Of a stretch of DNA of 10,908 nucleotides, positions 1 through 6,922 are shown piece by piece (within the stretch, counting starts at the first letter, position 1; every line of letters starts with the position of its first letter). The position numbers and the translations under genes were made by a program. This stretch comes from an uncultured Agathobaculum sp. Lineage in GTDB: Bacteria; Bacillota; Clostridia; Oscillospirales; Butyricicoccaceae. The notes under the pieces are model-generated. The model ran no database searches. It saw nothing but the letters and a program-made list of their open reading frames with translations, and was not told the origin of the DNA. The stretch covers positions 1 to 10,908 of the forward strand of contig CALWJG010000046.1 in the NCBI GenBank assembly GCA_944380945.1, read 5' to 3'.

Positions 1-106
1 TCCAATACTGCAAATTACGCTTTATACAGCATAGCACCTCCGCCCGCCGCCGTCAAGAACGATAAAGCGGTTTACAATCGCGGTTTGGCCCGCATAAGCT
101 GAAACG
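1..106. other. Leader region upstream of the amidase gene
   Basis: This stretch is more AT-rich than the genes around it and carries no recognisable gene. A weak sigma-A-like -10 (TACAAT, 73-78) is visible on the plus strand, but no good -35 lies at the right distance, so no promoter is called. One plus-strand frame stays open from the window edge to a TGA at 100-102 and could be the tail of an upstream gene. However, its third codon positions are only about half G/C, unlike the genes here, so it is more likely intergenic. Confidence 0.4.
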
Positions 107-118
107 AGGAGGTGATCC
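107..118 (+). promoter_or_regulatory. Full-length Shine-Dalgarno that sets the amidase start
   Basis: The 12-base sequence AGGAGGTGATCC is an exact complement of the usual bacterial 16S rRNA 3' end (GGATCACCTCCT). Its GGAGG core ends 8 bases before the TTG at 121, which is ideal spacing. An in-frame GTG at 112 lies inside the Shine-Dalgarno itself and so is very unlikely to be the start. The site therefore assigns initiation to the TTG. Confidence 0.85.
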
Positions 119-120
119 AC

Positions 121-696
121 TTGCCGATCCGCATCTTCATCGATCCGGGGCACAATCCCACCGGCGGACCCAACACGGGCGCGGAGGGAAACGGCCTGCG
201 CGAGCAGGACGTCAACTACACGGTCGGCTCCTATCTCGCCGAGCTGCTGCGCGCGGACGCGCGCTTCGCCGTGCGGCTGAGCCGCAATACCCCCACTGAA
301 AGCCTGGGCACAAACAACGCCACCAGTCTGGCCGCGCGCGTCAATGCCGCAAACAGCTGGCCGGCTGACTATTTCATCAGCATCCACTGCAACGCCAACG
401 TCAATCCGGCAGTCAACGGCAGCGAGGTCTATGTCTACCAGCAGAACACCCAGCCCTACTGGCTGGCGCAGCATGTGCTCAATGGCATTGTCGCCCGCGT
501 CGGCACGCGGGACAACGGCGTGCGGCTCAATCCCAGCCTGTATGTGCTGCGCCGCACGCGCATGCCCGCCATTCTGGTCGAGCTCGCATACCTGACCAAT
601 GAGGCGGATGCCCGCCGCCTGCGCGATGACCCGTACGGCTTTGCGCAGGGCATTTACAGCGGCATGCTGGCCTATTTTGGTTTTGATCCGGTATGA
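121..696 (+). CDS. N-acetylmuramoyl-L-alanine amidase (Amidase_3 family)
   Basis: A zinc-dependent amidase of 191 residues that cuts the bond between N-acetylmuramic acid and L-alanine in peptidoglycan. The protein is only the catalytic domain. Visible family features are IDPGHNPTGG (zinc ligand H11), GLREQD (likely ligand E28), YFISIHCNAN (ligand H89) and the C-terminal PAILVELAYLTNEAD (catalytic E154). There is no signal peptide, membrane anchor, LysM, SH3 or SPOR domain, so how it reaches the wall is not apparent. It might act after lysis (a mother-cell or endolysin-like role) or use an unrecognised route. It starts at TTG behind a perfect Shine-Dalgarno. It stands alone on the plus strand, convergent with the SDR gene, and its stop is 4 bases before the shared terminator. 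The family call is firm; the physiological role is unknown. Confidence 0.9.
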   Translation: MPIRIFIDPGHNPTGGPNTGAEGNGLREQDVNYTVGSYLAELLRADARFAVRLSRNTPTESLGTNNATSLAARVNAANSWPADYFISIHCNANVNPAVNGSEVYVYQQNTQPYWLAQHVLNGIVARVGTRDNGVRLNPSLYVLRRTRMPAILVELAYLTNEADARRLRDDPYGFAQGIYSGMLAYFGFDPV

Positions 697-700
697 TGGA

Positions 701-732
701 AAAAAGGTCTTGCCCGCGGGCAAGACCTTTTT
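701..732. terminator. Bidirectional intrinsic terminator, 32-bp perfect palindrome
   Basis: Two 16-base arms (AAAAAGGTCTTGCCCG and its exact complement) meet with no spacer. The RNA of either strand folds into a GC-rich stem closed by a small loop, flanked by A residues 5' and ending in a run of five or six U. It starts 4 bases after the amidase stop and ends 10 bases before the SDR stop on the other strand, so it serves both convergent genes. Confidence 0.92.
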
Positions 733-742
733 CTGATTTGCT

Positions 743-1453
743 TCAAAAACCGCCGGTCACCCCGAGCACTTGCCCGGTGATGAAGGAGGCGCGCGCAGAG
801 CACAGATACAGGATGCTGTCTGCGACCTCCTCGGCTGTGCCGAGGCGGCCGAGCGGCGTCTGCTCCGCCAGCTCCTGCATGGTTTGCGCGCTGTGCATGG
901 CGTTCATCTCGGTATCGATCACCCCGGGCGCCACGCAGTTGACCCGGATGCCGGACGGCCCCAGCTCCTGCGCGAGTGACCGCGTCAATCCGATGAGCGC
1001 CGCCTTGCTCGCCGCATAGTGGCTCTCGCACGAGGCCCCGGTCTGTCCCCAGATGGAGGACACGGTGACAATGCTGCCCTGCTTGCGGTGCAGCATATCC
1101 GGCAGGCAGGCGCGGATCACGCGCACCGCGCCCAGCAGATTGACGTCCAGCATGCGCTGCCAGTCCGCATCGGTGATGTCCTGAAACAGCTTCTGCTCCG
1201 CCATGGCCGCGTTGCAGACGACTGCGTCCGGCGGGCCGAAATGGCTTTTCGCCTCAGCTGCCGCGCGCTCGACCGCGGCGTACTCCCGCTGGTCAGCGCT
1301 GAGCGCCAGCGCGCCGGTCTCCTCCGCCAGCCGGCCGGCAATCTCCCTGCTTGCGCGATAAGTAAACGCAACCTGCCAGCCTGCGGCGGCAAAAGCGCGC
1401 ACACAGGCCGCGCCGATGCCGCGCGAGCCGCCGGTGATAAATACCGTCGGCAT
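743..1453 (-). CDS. SDR family oxidoreductase, FabG-like (possible EF-P 5-aminopentanone reductase)
   Basis: A classical short-chain dehydrogenase/reductase of 236 residues, cytosolic, NAD(P)H-dependent. It has the Rossmann motif TGGSRGIG (7-14), NAA (81-83, in place of NAG), the active-site N105 in DVNLLG, S133, Y146 and K150 (YAASK), and the C-terminal FITGQVLGVTGGF typical of FabG-type enzymes. The segment SSIWGQTGASCE around the catalytic serine recalls the YmfI group, which reduces 5-aminopentanone on elongation factor P. That is a recollection of family sequences, not a search result; a 3-oxoacyl-ACP reductase is the alternative, but no other fatty-acid synthesis genes lie nearby. Its ATG overlaps the pfkA stop by one base (TGATG) and no Shine-Dalgarno is visible just upstream, so translation is probably coupled to pfkA. 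It is the last gene of the operon, ending at the palindromic terminator. Confidence 0.88.
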   Translation of the reverse strand: MPTVFITGGSRGIGAACVRAFAAAGWQVAFTYRASREIAGRLAEETGALALSADQREYAAVERAAAEAKSHFGPPDAVVCNAAMAEQKLFQDITDADWQRMLDVNLLGAVRVIRACLPDMLHRKQGSIVTVSSIWGQTGASCESHYAASKAALIGLTRSLAQELGPSGIRVNCVAPGVIDTEMNAMHSAQTMQELAEQTPLGRLGTAEEVADSILYLCSARASFITGQVLGVTGGF

Positions 1454-2427
1454 CAGATCGCGACCGTCTGCTGCGCCTCAAACAGGCACTGGTTCAGATC
1501 CTTCTTGCGCGACAGGCCTTCCTCGATGTCAAGATCGGTCACCATATTATTGTCAAACACAACAACGCGGTTGGTCTTGCCGTCCATCAGCGCCTTGACC
1601 GCCGCATAGCCCATACGGGTGGCCATGACACGGTCCTGCACGGTCGGCGAGCCGCCGCGCTGGATGTGGCCGAGGATGGTCACGCGGGTGTCGATGCCGG
1701 TCGCCTCATGGATATGGTCCGCGACCTCCTGCGCGGAGCCGTAGCCCTCCGCCACGATGATGATGTGGTGGTTGCGGCCCTTGATGCGGCCGATGCGCAT
1801 TTTTTCAACGATGTCGGTGTCAAAGTCCAGCGCACGCTCGGGCAGGCAGATCGCCGTCGCGCCGACCGCACAGCCGACCTCGAGCGCCAGATGGCCCGCG
1901 CGGCGGCCCATGACCTCAACGACCGAGCAGCGCTCGTGCGACTGCATGGTGTCGCGCAGCTTATCGATGCACTCGATCGCGGTGTTGCACGCCGTGTCAA
2001 AGCCGATGGTATAGTCCGTGCACACAATGTCGTTGTCGATCGTGCCCGGAACGCCGATACAGGGCACGCCCTTGCGGCTGAGCGCCTGCGCGCCGCGGAA
2101 GGTACCGTCGCCGCCGCAGCAGATCAGGCCGTCGATGCCCAGATACTTGCAGGTGTCGGCCGCCTTCTGCTGGCCCTCGTCCGTCAGCATCTCCTTGCAG
2201 CGGGCGGTGTACAGCATAGTGCCGCCGCGGCGGATGATGCCGTCCACGCTGCGGGCGCCCATCTCGATGATATCGCCATTGATCAGGCCGCTGTAACCGC
2301 GGCGGATGCCCAGCACCGAAATGTCAAATGCGGACGCGGTACGAACGACCGCACGGATCAGTGCATTCATACCGGGTGCGTCGCCGCCGCTGGTGAGTAC
2401 ACCAATTCTGCGAATCTGCTTTTCCAT
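1453..2427 (-). CDS. pfkA: ATP-dependent 6-phosphofructokinase
   Basis: Phosphorylates fructose 6-phosphate to fructose 1,6-bisphosphate, the committed step of glycolysis, in the cytosol. At 324 residues it matches the bacterial PfkA length. Motifs in order: TSGGDAPGMN (12-21, nucleotide loop), GGDGTFRGA (105-113), VPGTIDND (126-133, with catalytic Asp131), EVMGRRAGHLAL (171-182, substrate binding) and GHIQRGGSPTVQDR (253-266). Glycine in GGDGT and in PGTIDND is the ATP-type signature; PPi-dependent enzymes carry Asp and Lys at those two places. The ATG at 2427 is chosen because GGGAGG lies 6 bases upstream and the protein then begins in the normal family way. An upstream GTG at 2463 would add 12 unconserved residues. 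The gene lies 54 bases after dnaE, probably has its own promoter, and overlaps the SDR gene by one base. Confidence 0.97.
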   Translation of the reverse strand: MEKQIRRIGVLTSGGDAPGMNALIRAVVRTASAFDISVLGIRRGYSGLINGDIIEMGARSVDGIIRRGGTMLYTARCKEMLTDEGQQKAADTCKYLGIDGLICCGGDGTFRGAQALSRKGVPCIGVPGTIDNDIVCTDYTIGFDTACNTAIECIDKLRDTMQSHERCSVVEVMGRRAGHLALEVGCAVGATAICLPERALDFDTDIVEKMRIGRIKGRNHHIIIVAEGYGSAQEVADHIHEATGIDTRVTILGHIQRGGSPTVQDRVMATRMGYAAVKALMDGKTNRVVVFDNNMVTDLDIEEGLSRKKDLNQCLFEAQQTVAI

Positions 2428-2439
2428 AATATGCCTCCC

Positions 2440-2452
2440 TGTATCGGTTTCA
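2440..2452 (-). promoter_or_regulatory. Operator-like 13-mer in the pfkA leader (cre-like, tentative)
   Basis: On the minus strand this reads TGAAACCGATACA. It matches the first eleven positions of the CcpA box consensus TGWAANCGNTNWCA but is one base short near the 3' end. It lies about 30-43 bases downstream of the inferred start of the pfkA transcript, where a bound repressor could act as a roadblock. The same degenerate 13-mer, TGWAASCGWTACA, occurs in the murB leader. This is a pattern match only, and no ccpA or LacI-family gene is in the window. Confidence 0.25.
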
Positions 2453-2481
2453 GTTTTCCCCACGAATGGATATATCCTCTC

Positions 2482-5400
2482 TCATTGTATTATAACATCT
2501 TCTTCGCCCAAGAGGAAGCGTAATTTTTCCAGCATCGGCACGTCCGGCTGGCACCAGTAGGCGCGCTTGGCCAGCGTTTTCTTTTTGGTGTCCATCGGGT
2601 ACAGATAGACCGGCGTATCGCCGGGCTGCGTGAGCAAAATCGCCTTGATCTGCGGCCACTCGTCGCTGGTCATGCTGGAGATGCGCAAATAGAGCTTTTG
2701 CGGCGCGAGCTTGGCCGCCTGCTGGTCGGTATACACCGACTGGCCGGGGTGCTGTCTGGACAGCGTGCTGTTGACCGCGCTTTCGGTCAGCGGCTGCGCC
2801 TCGTTGAGCAATACCTTGGGCGCCTCGTCCTCGCGCGCGTCGATCCGGCCGGTGAGCAGCACGGCGCTGTCCTCGGTCAGGTACGCGCCGCACTGCTGCA
2901 GCGCGCGTGGGAAAACCACCAGTTCGATCGAAGCGGATTCGTCCTCCACGGTCACATACGCCATCATCGAGCCGTTTTTGGTCGACTTGAGCCGCACGCC
3001 GGTGATGACGCACGCCAGCCGCACGTTCATCCCGTCCCGATAGACCGGCTTCTCGCTCTCCCCCGAGAGGTCGTCAATGATCTTCCGGATGGAGGCGGCA
3101 TCCGCCTGCCGGGCCAACTCCCGGTACTCGTCCATCGGGTGACCGGACAGATACAGCCCGGTCGTCTCCTTTTCCATCGAGAGCAGCTCGCGCTTGGACA
3201 GCTCCGGAATATCCGGCAGGGCGATCTGGGTGTCCTGCACCGCTTCATTCCCCATGCCGAACAGGTCGATCTGTCCCTCAATGTTCTTCCGGCGGCTCTG
3301 TGCGATCGCGTCCACGACCGGGCCGCAGATCTTGAGCAGCTGGCTGCGGCGGTAGCCCATGGAATCGAACGAGCCCGCCTTGATCAGGCTTTCCAGCGCG
3401 CGGCGGTTAAGCTCGCGGTCATACATGCGCTCACAAAAATCCTGAAACGAGGCGAACAGGCCGCCCGCCTCGCGCTCCTCCACGAGCTGCTTCATAAACG
3501 AGCGTCCCACGCCCTTGACCGCCGCGAGGCCGAAGCGGATGTCCCGTCCGGAGACCGAGAAGCCGTCAAAAGACTCGTTGACGTCCGGCGGCAGGACCGA
3601 GATGCCCATCTCGCGGGCCGCCTGAATGTATTCCGAGATCTTGTCCGACCAGTCGAGCACGCTGGTCAGCAGCGCGGCCATATATTCGCGCGGATAATGG
3701 CATTTGAGGTAGGCCGTGCGGAAGGACACGACCGCATAGCACACCGCATGCGCCTTGTTGAAGGCGTAGTTGGCGAAGTCCATGATCTCGTCAAACAGGC
3801 TGGCCGCGACCTTTTCCGGTACGCCGCGCTTGACTGCGCCGTCGATGCCGAGCGCCTCGTTGCCGTGGATAAAGTTGACGCGCTCCTTCTCGAGCTCCTT
3901 CATCTTCTTTTTGCTCATCGCGCGGCGCACCATATCCGCCTTGCCGAGCGAGTAGCCGGCGAGCGACTGGAACACCTGCATGACCTGTTCCTGATAGATC
4001 ATGCAGCCGTAGGTGACCTTGAGGATGGGCTCGAGCAGCGGGTGCTTATACGTCACCTTTTCCGGATGGTGGCGGCACTCGATATAGCGCGGGATGGACT
4101 GCATGGGGCCCGGCCGGTAGAGCGCCACGACCGCGGTGATGTCCTCGATCGACTGCGGCTGCAGGCCGGTGACGACGTTGGTGATGCCCGCCGATTCGAG
4201 CTGGAACACGCCCATGGTCGAGCCGCGGCCCAGCATCTCATAGGTGGCCTTGTCGTTCATATCCACCTTTTCGATGTCAAAATCCGGCGTGTGGCGGCGG
4301 ATCATCTTTTCCGCATCCGCGATCACGGTCAGGTTGCGCAGGCCGAGGAAGTCCATCTTGAGCAGGCCGAGCTCCTCGAGCGTGGTCATGGTGAACTGGG
4401 TGACCATCTGTTCGTCGTTGCGGGCGAGCGGCACATAGGTATCCACCGGGTCCTTGGTGATGACCACGCCCGCCGCGTGGGTGGAGGCGTGCCGCGGCAT
4501 GCCCTCGAGCGCGCGGGCGGTGTCGATCAGCTCGCGCACCTGCGGCTTTTCATCATACAGCTTTTTGAGCTCCGGATTGACGGAAAGCGCCTTTTCGATC
4601 GTGATATGCAGCTCATTGGGGACCTGCTTGGCAACCACATCGACCTCATTGTACGGAATATCGAGCGCCCGGCCGACGTCGCGGATCGCGCCGCGCGCGG
4701 CCATGGTGCCGAAGGTGACGATCTGCGCCACATGGTCCTTGCCATATTTGCGGGTGACGTAATCGATGACCTCCGGCCGGCGCACATAGCAGAAGTCCAC
4801 GTCGATATCCGGCATGGACACGCGCTCCGGATTGAGGAAGCGTTCAAAGTACAGCGAATAGTGGATGGGGTCGAGGTCGGTGATGCCCAGGCAGTAGGAG
4901 ACGACCGAACCCGCCGCCGAGCCGCGCCCCGGCCCGACCGGGATGCCCTGACTTTTCGCATAGCCGATGAAGTCGGATACGATCAGGAAGTAATCGACAA
5001 ATCCCATCTGGGTGATCATGTCGATCTCATACTGCAGGCGTGCGCGCACCGTGCCGTCGTCGTTCGGATAGCGCTTGGCAAAGCCTTCATCGCACAGCTT
5101 CTGCAGGTATTCGAGCGCTGTGTAGCCCTGCGGCACGTCAAATTCCGGCAGGTGGTACTTGCCGAACTCGAATTCCACCTGACAGCGCTCCGCGATCCTG
5201 ACCGTGTTCTCCAGCGCCTCGGGATGGTCGGGGAACAGCGCCGCCATCTCGTCCGCGTCCTTGATGTAGAATTCCTGCGTCTCGAACTTCATGCGCGTGG
5301 GGTCGTCCACGGTCTTGCCCATCTGAATGGCCATGAGGACGTCCTGAATGCGGGCGTCCTTTTTGGTCAGGTAGTGCGCGTCATTGGTGGCGACCAGACC

Positions 5401-5997
5401 GATGTTCAGCTCCTCCGCGAGCTTGAACAGGCCCTCGTTGACCTTTTTCTGCACCTCGATGCCGTGATCCTGCACCTCGAGGTAGAAATGGTCGCGGTCA
5501 AAGATTTCCAGAAAATCCTCGCACAGCTCGTAAGCGCCGTCCATGTCCCCCTCCGCGATCGCGCGCGGGATCGCGCCGGCCAGACAGGCGGACAGGCAGA
5601 TCAGGCCCTCGCTGTGCTGCCGCAGCAGCTCCATGTCGATGCGCGGCTTCATGTAAAAGCCCTCGGCAAAGCCGAGCGACACCATGTGGATCAGGTTGCG
5701 GTAGCCGGTCATATTCTCGCACAGCAGGATGAGGTGGCTGTGCCACTCGCCGTTGACATAGCTGCGGTCAAAGCGCGAATGCGGCGCCAGATACACCTCG
5801 CACCCGATGACCGGGTGGATGCCGCGCGCCTTGCAGGCGCGGTAAAAATCGATCACGCCGTACATCACGCCGTGATCGGTCAGCGCGCACGCGGTCTGCC
5901 CCAGCGCCGCGACGCGGTCGGCCAGTTCCTCGATGCGGCATGCGCCGTCCAGCAGGCTGTATTCGCTGTGCACATGCAGATGGGCAAACGGTACCAT
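2482..5997 (-). CDS. dnaE: DNA polymerase III subunit alpha (DnaE)
   Basis: Replicative C-family DNA polymerase of 1171 residues. The PHP domain is at about 5-210, with HLHVHS (6-11) and LTDHG (39-43). The polymerase core has GPGRGSAAGS (355-364), PDIDVDF (396-402) carrying catalytic Asp399 and Asp401, and the third aspartate Asp549 in KMDFLGLR. A helix-hairpin-helix segment follows at FGLAAVKGVG (822-831), then a canonical internal sliding-clamp motif QIDLF (909-913), and an OB-fold at about 991-1068. The lack of an inserted exonuclease domain and the domain order mark it as DnaE, not PolC. In Firmicutes that also carry PolC, DnaE extends primers before PolC takes over; whether PolC exists here cannot be seen. 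The ATG follows the whiA stop with no gap (TAAATG), and its Shine-Dalgarno AAGGAGGA lies in the last whiA codons, so the two are likely translated together. Confidence 0.98.
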   Translation of the reverse strand: MVPFAHLHVHSEYSLLDGACRIEELADRVAALGQTACALTDHGVMYGVIDFYRACKARGIHPVIGCEVYLAPHSRFDRSYVNGEWHSHLILLCENMTGYRNLIHMVSLGFAEGFYMKPRIDMELLRQHSEGLICLSACLAGAIPRAIAEGDMDGAYELCEDFLEIFDRDHFYLEVQDHGIEVQKKVNEGLFKLAEELNIGLVATNDAHYLTKKDARIQDVLMAIQMGKTVDDPTRMKFETQEFYIKDADEMAALFPDHPEALENTVRIAERCQVEFEFGKYHLPEFDVPQGYTALEYLQKLCDEGFAKRYPNDDGTVRARLQYEIDMITQMGFVDYFLIVSDFIGYAKSQGIPVGPGRGSAAGSVVSYCLGITDLDPIHYSLYFERFLNPERVSMPDIDVDFCYVRRPEVIDYVTRKYGKDHVAQIVTFGTMAARGAIRDVGRALDIPYNEVDVVAKQVPNELHITIEKALSVNPELKKLYDEKPQVRELIDTARALEGMPRHASTHAAGVVITKDPVDTYVPLARNDEQMVTQFTMTTLEELGLLKMDFLGLRNLTVIADAEKMIRRHTPDFDIEKVDMNDKATYEMLGRGSTMGVFQLESAGITNVVTGLQPQSIEDITAVVALYRPGPMQSIPRYIECRHHPEKVTYKHPLLEPILKVTYGCMIYQEQVMQVFQSLAGYSLGKADMVRRAMSKKKMKELEKERVNFIHGNEALGIDGAVKRGVPEKVAASLFDEIMDFANYAFNKAHAVCYAVVSFRTAYLKCHYPREYMAALLTSVLDWSDKISEYIQAAREMGISVLPPDVNESFDGFSVSGRDIRFGLAAVKGVGRSFMKQLVEEREAGGLFASFQDFCERMYDRELNRRALESLIKAGSFDSMGYRRSQLLKICGPVVDAIAQSRRKNIEGQIDLFGMGNEAVQDTQIALPDIPELSKRELLSMEKETTGLYLSGHPMDEYRELARQADAASIRKIIDDLSGESEKPVYRDGMNVRLACVITGVRLKSTKNGSMMAYVTVEDESASIELVVFPRALQQCGAYLTEDSAVLLTGRIDAREDEAPKVLLNEAQPLTESAVNSTLSRQHPGQSVYTDQQAAKLAPQKLYLRISSMTSDEWPQIKAILLTQPGDTPVYLYPMDTKKKTLAKRAYWCQPDVPMLEKLRFLLGEEDVIIQ
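2489..2517 (-). promoter_or_regulatory. Likely sigma-A promoter for pfkA inside the end of dnaE
   Basis: A perfect -10 (TATAAT, 2494 to 2489) is preceded by TG one base upstream (TGTTATAAT), an extended -10. A weak -35 (TTCCTC, 2517 to 2512, three of six consensus bases) lies at exactly 17 bases. The inferred start is near 2483, giving a pfkA leader of about 55 bases. All of it lies in the last dozen codons of dnaE. It would let pfkA and the SDR gene be transcribed independently of replication and envelope genes upstream. Confidence 0.5.
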
Positions 5998-6891
5998 TTA
6001 GTCCTCCTTTGACGCAAGTTCCATGATCTTTCTCAGGCGGTGGCTCAATCCGGGCTTGGAGATCGGCGGCACAAAGCGCTGCGCAAGCTCGGCGAGGCTG
6101 TCGGTCGGGTACGCAAGGCGCAGACGCACGGTCTCCCGCAGGTTTTCCGGGAAGCCCTCTTCCCCATGCGCATCCAGCACCGCACGGATCGCCGCGATCT
6201 GCCGCGCCGAGGCGTCCGCCGCCTTGACCAGATTTGCAGTCTCGCAGTTGACCTGCCGGTTGATCGTGTTGCGCAGGTTTTTCTCCACCTTGGCCTCCAT
6301 CAGCTCCATGGCGGCGCGCGGCGCGCCGATGCGGGTGAGCAGATCCTCCACGCTCGCGCCGTCCTTGAAATACAGCAGGAAGGAACCGCCCCGCCGCGCC
6401 TGTCCGGGCGACAGGCCGAGGTCGAGCAGCAGGCTGGTCTCCTCCCCTGCCAGACTCTGATGCGGCGTTTTGAGCTCCAGATGGCTCTTTTTGTCCGGCC
6501 CCGCCACCGAACCCGCCATCAGGAACGCGCCGCGCAGGAATGCGGCGATGCAGCAGTCCTCCTCAAGCACGTTGCGGTTGAGATGGTAGGTAATGTGGCT
6601 CTTGCAATCATAGCCGAGCGCGTCAAAAATGCGCGCGATCTGCGCCGGCTGTGTGAGCGCGATCTGCAGCTTGCGACCGGCGCGCTGCGGCTCGCAGACG
6701 ATAAAAAACGCGCGCTGCAGCAGCGCCTGCAGGCGGCGCGCAACAGCGGCGTTTTCCGTGGAAAGCCGGATCTCCTTATGGGAAAAAGACGAGGCATGGA
6801 GCAGCGCGCCGTAGGCTTCCGCGCGCGTACAGCAGGCGCGCTGCATGGAGACACGGCAGAGCTCGTTTTTCACCTCGGTCGAAAAGGTCAT
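5998..6891 (-). CDS. whiA: DNA-binding regulator WhiA
   Basis: A 297-residue WhiA-family protein. The N-terminal part is related to LAGLIDADG homing endonucleases without being a nuclease; here AAFLRGAFLMAGSV (116-129) is the recognisable helix. The linker NRQVNCETANLVKAADASA (211-229) and the C-terminal helix-turn-helix region (about 257-293, with PPISKPGLSHRLRKI) are characteristic. In actinobacteria WhiA is a sporulation regulator; in Bacillus subtilis it binds DNA and affects division and chromosome segregation. It sits 31 bases after rapZ, the normal neighbourhood, but yvcK, usually between them, is missing. Only a weak GGGG Shine-Dalgarno precedes the ATG. Its stop directly abuts the dnaE start. 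Confidence 0.96.
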   Translation of the reverse strand: MTFSTEVKNELCRVSMQRACCTRAEAYGALLHASSFSHKEIRLSTENAAVARRLQALLQRAFFIVCEPQRAGRKLQIALTQPAQIARIFDALGYDCKSHITYHLNRNVLEEDCCIAAFLRGAFLMAGSVAGPDKKSHLELKTPHQSLAGEETSLLLDLGLSPGQARRGGSFLLYFKDGASVEDLLTRIGAPRAAMELMEAKVEKNLRNTINRQVNCETANLVKAADASARQIAAIRAVLDAHGEEGFPENLRETVRLRLAYPTDSLAELAQRFVPPISKPGLSHRLRKIMELASKED

Positions 6892-6922
6892 ATTCGATCC
6901 CCGTTCTTCGTTCTTTTGGTTG

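Noticed and set aside
50..78. Possible promoter for the amidase with -10 TACAAT at 73-78
   Set aside because: No acceptable -35 at 16-18 bases (CCGTCA at 17 is poor).
1..102. Open frame from the left edge to a TGA at 100-102, possible tail of an upstream gene
   Set aside because: Only 33 codons, third positions about half G/C against strong G/C bias in the real genes, and no recognisable sequence. It cannot be excluded without the flanking DNA.
2428..2463. N-terminal extension of pfkA from a GTG at 2463
   Set aside because: The added 12 residues are not part of the PFK fold and the ATG at 2427 has a strong Shine-Dalgarno.
2698..6012. 1104-codon open frame on the plus strand opposite dnaE
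   Set aside because: It is exactly codon-antiparallel to dnaE, which has clear catalytic motifs throughout. The translation is rich in His, Arg, Asp and Val repeats typical of antisense reading of GC-biased genes and shows no family resemblance.
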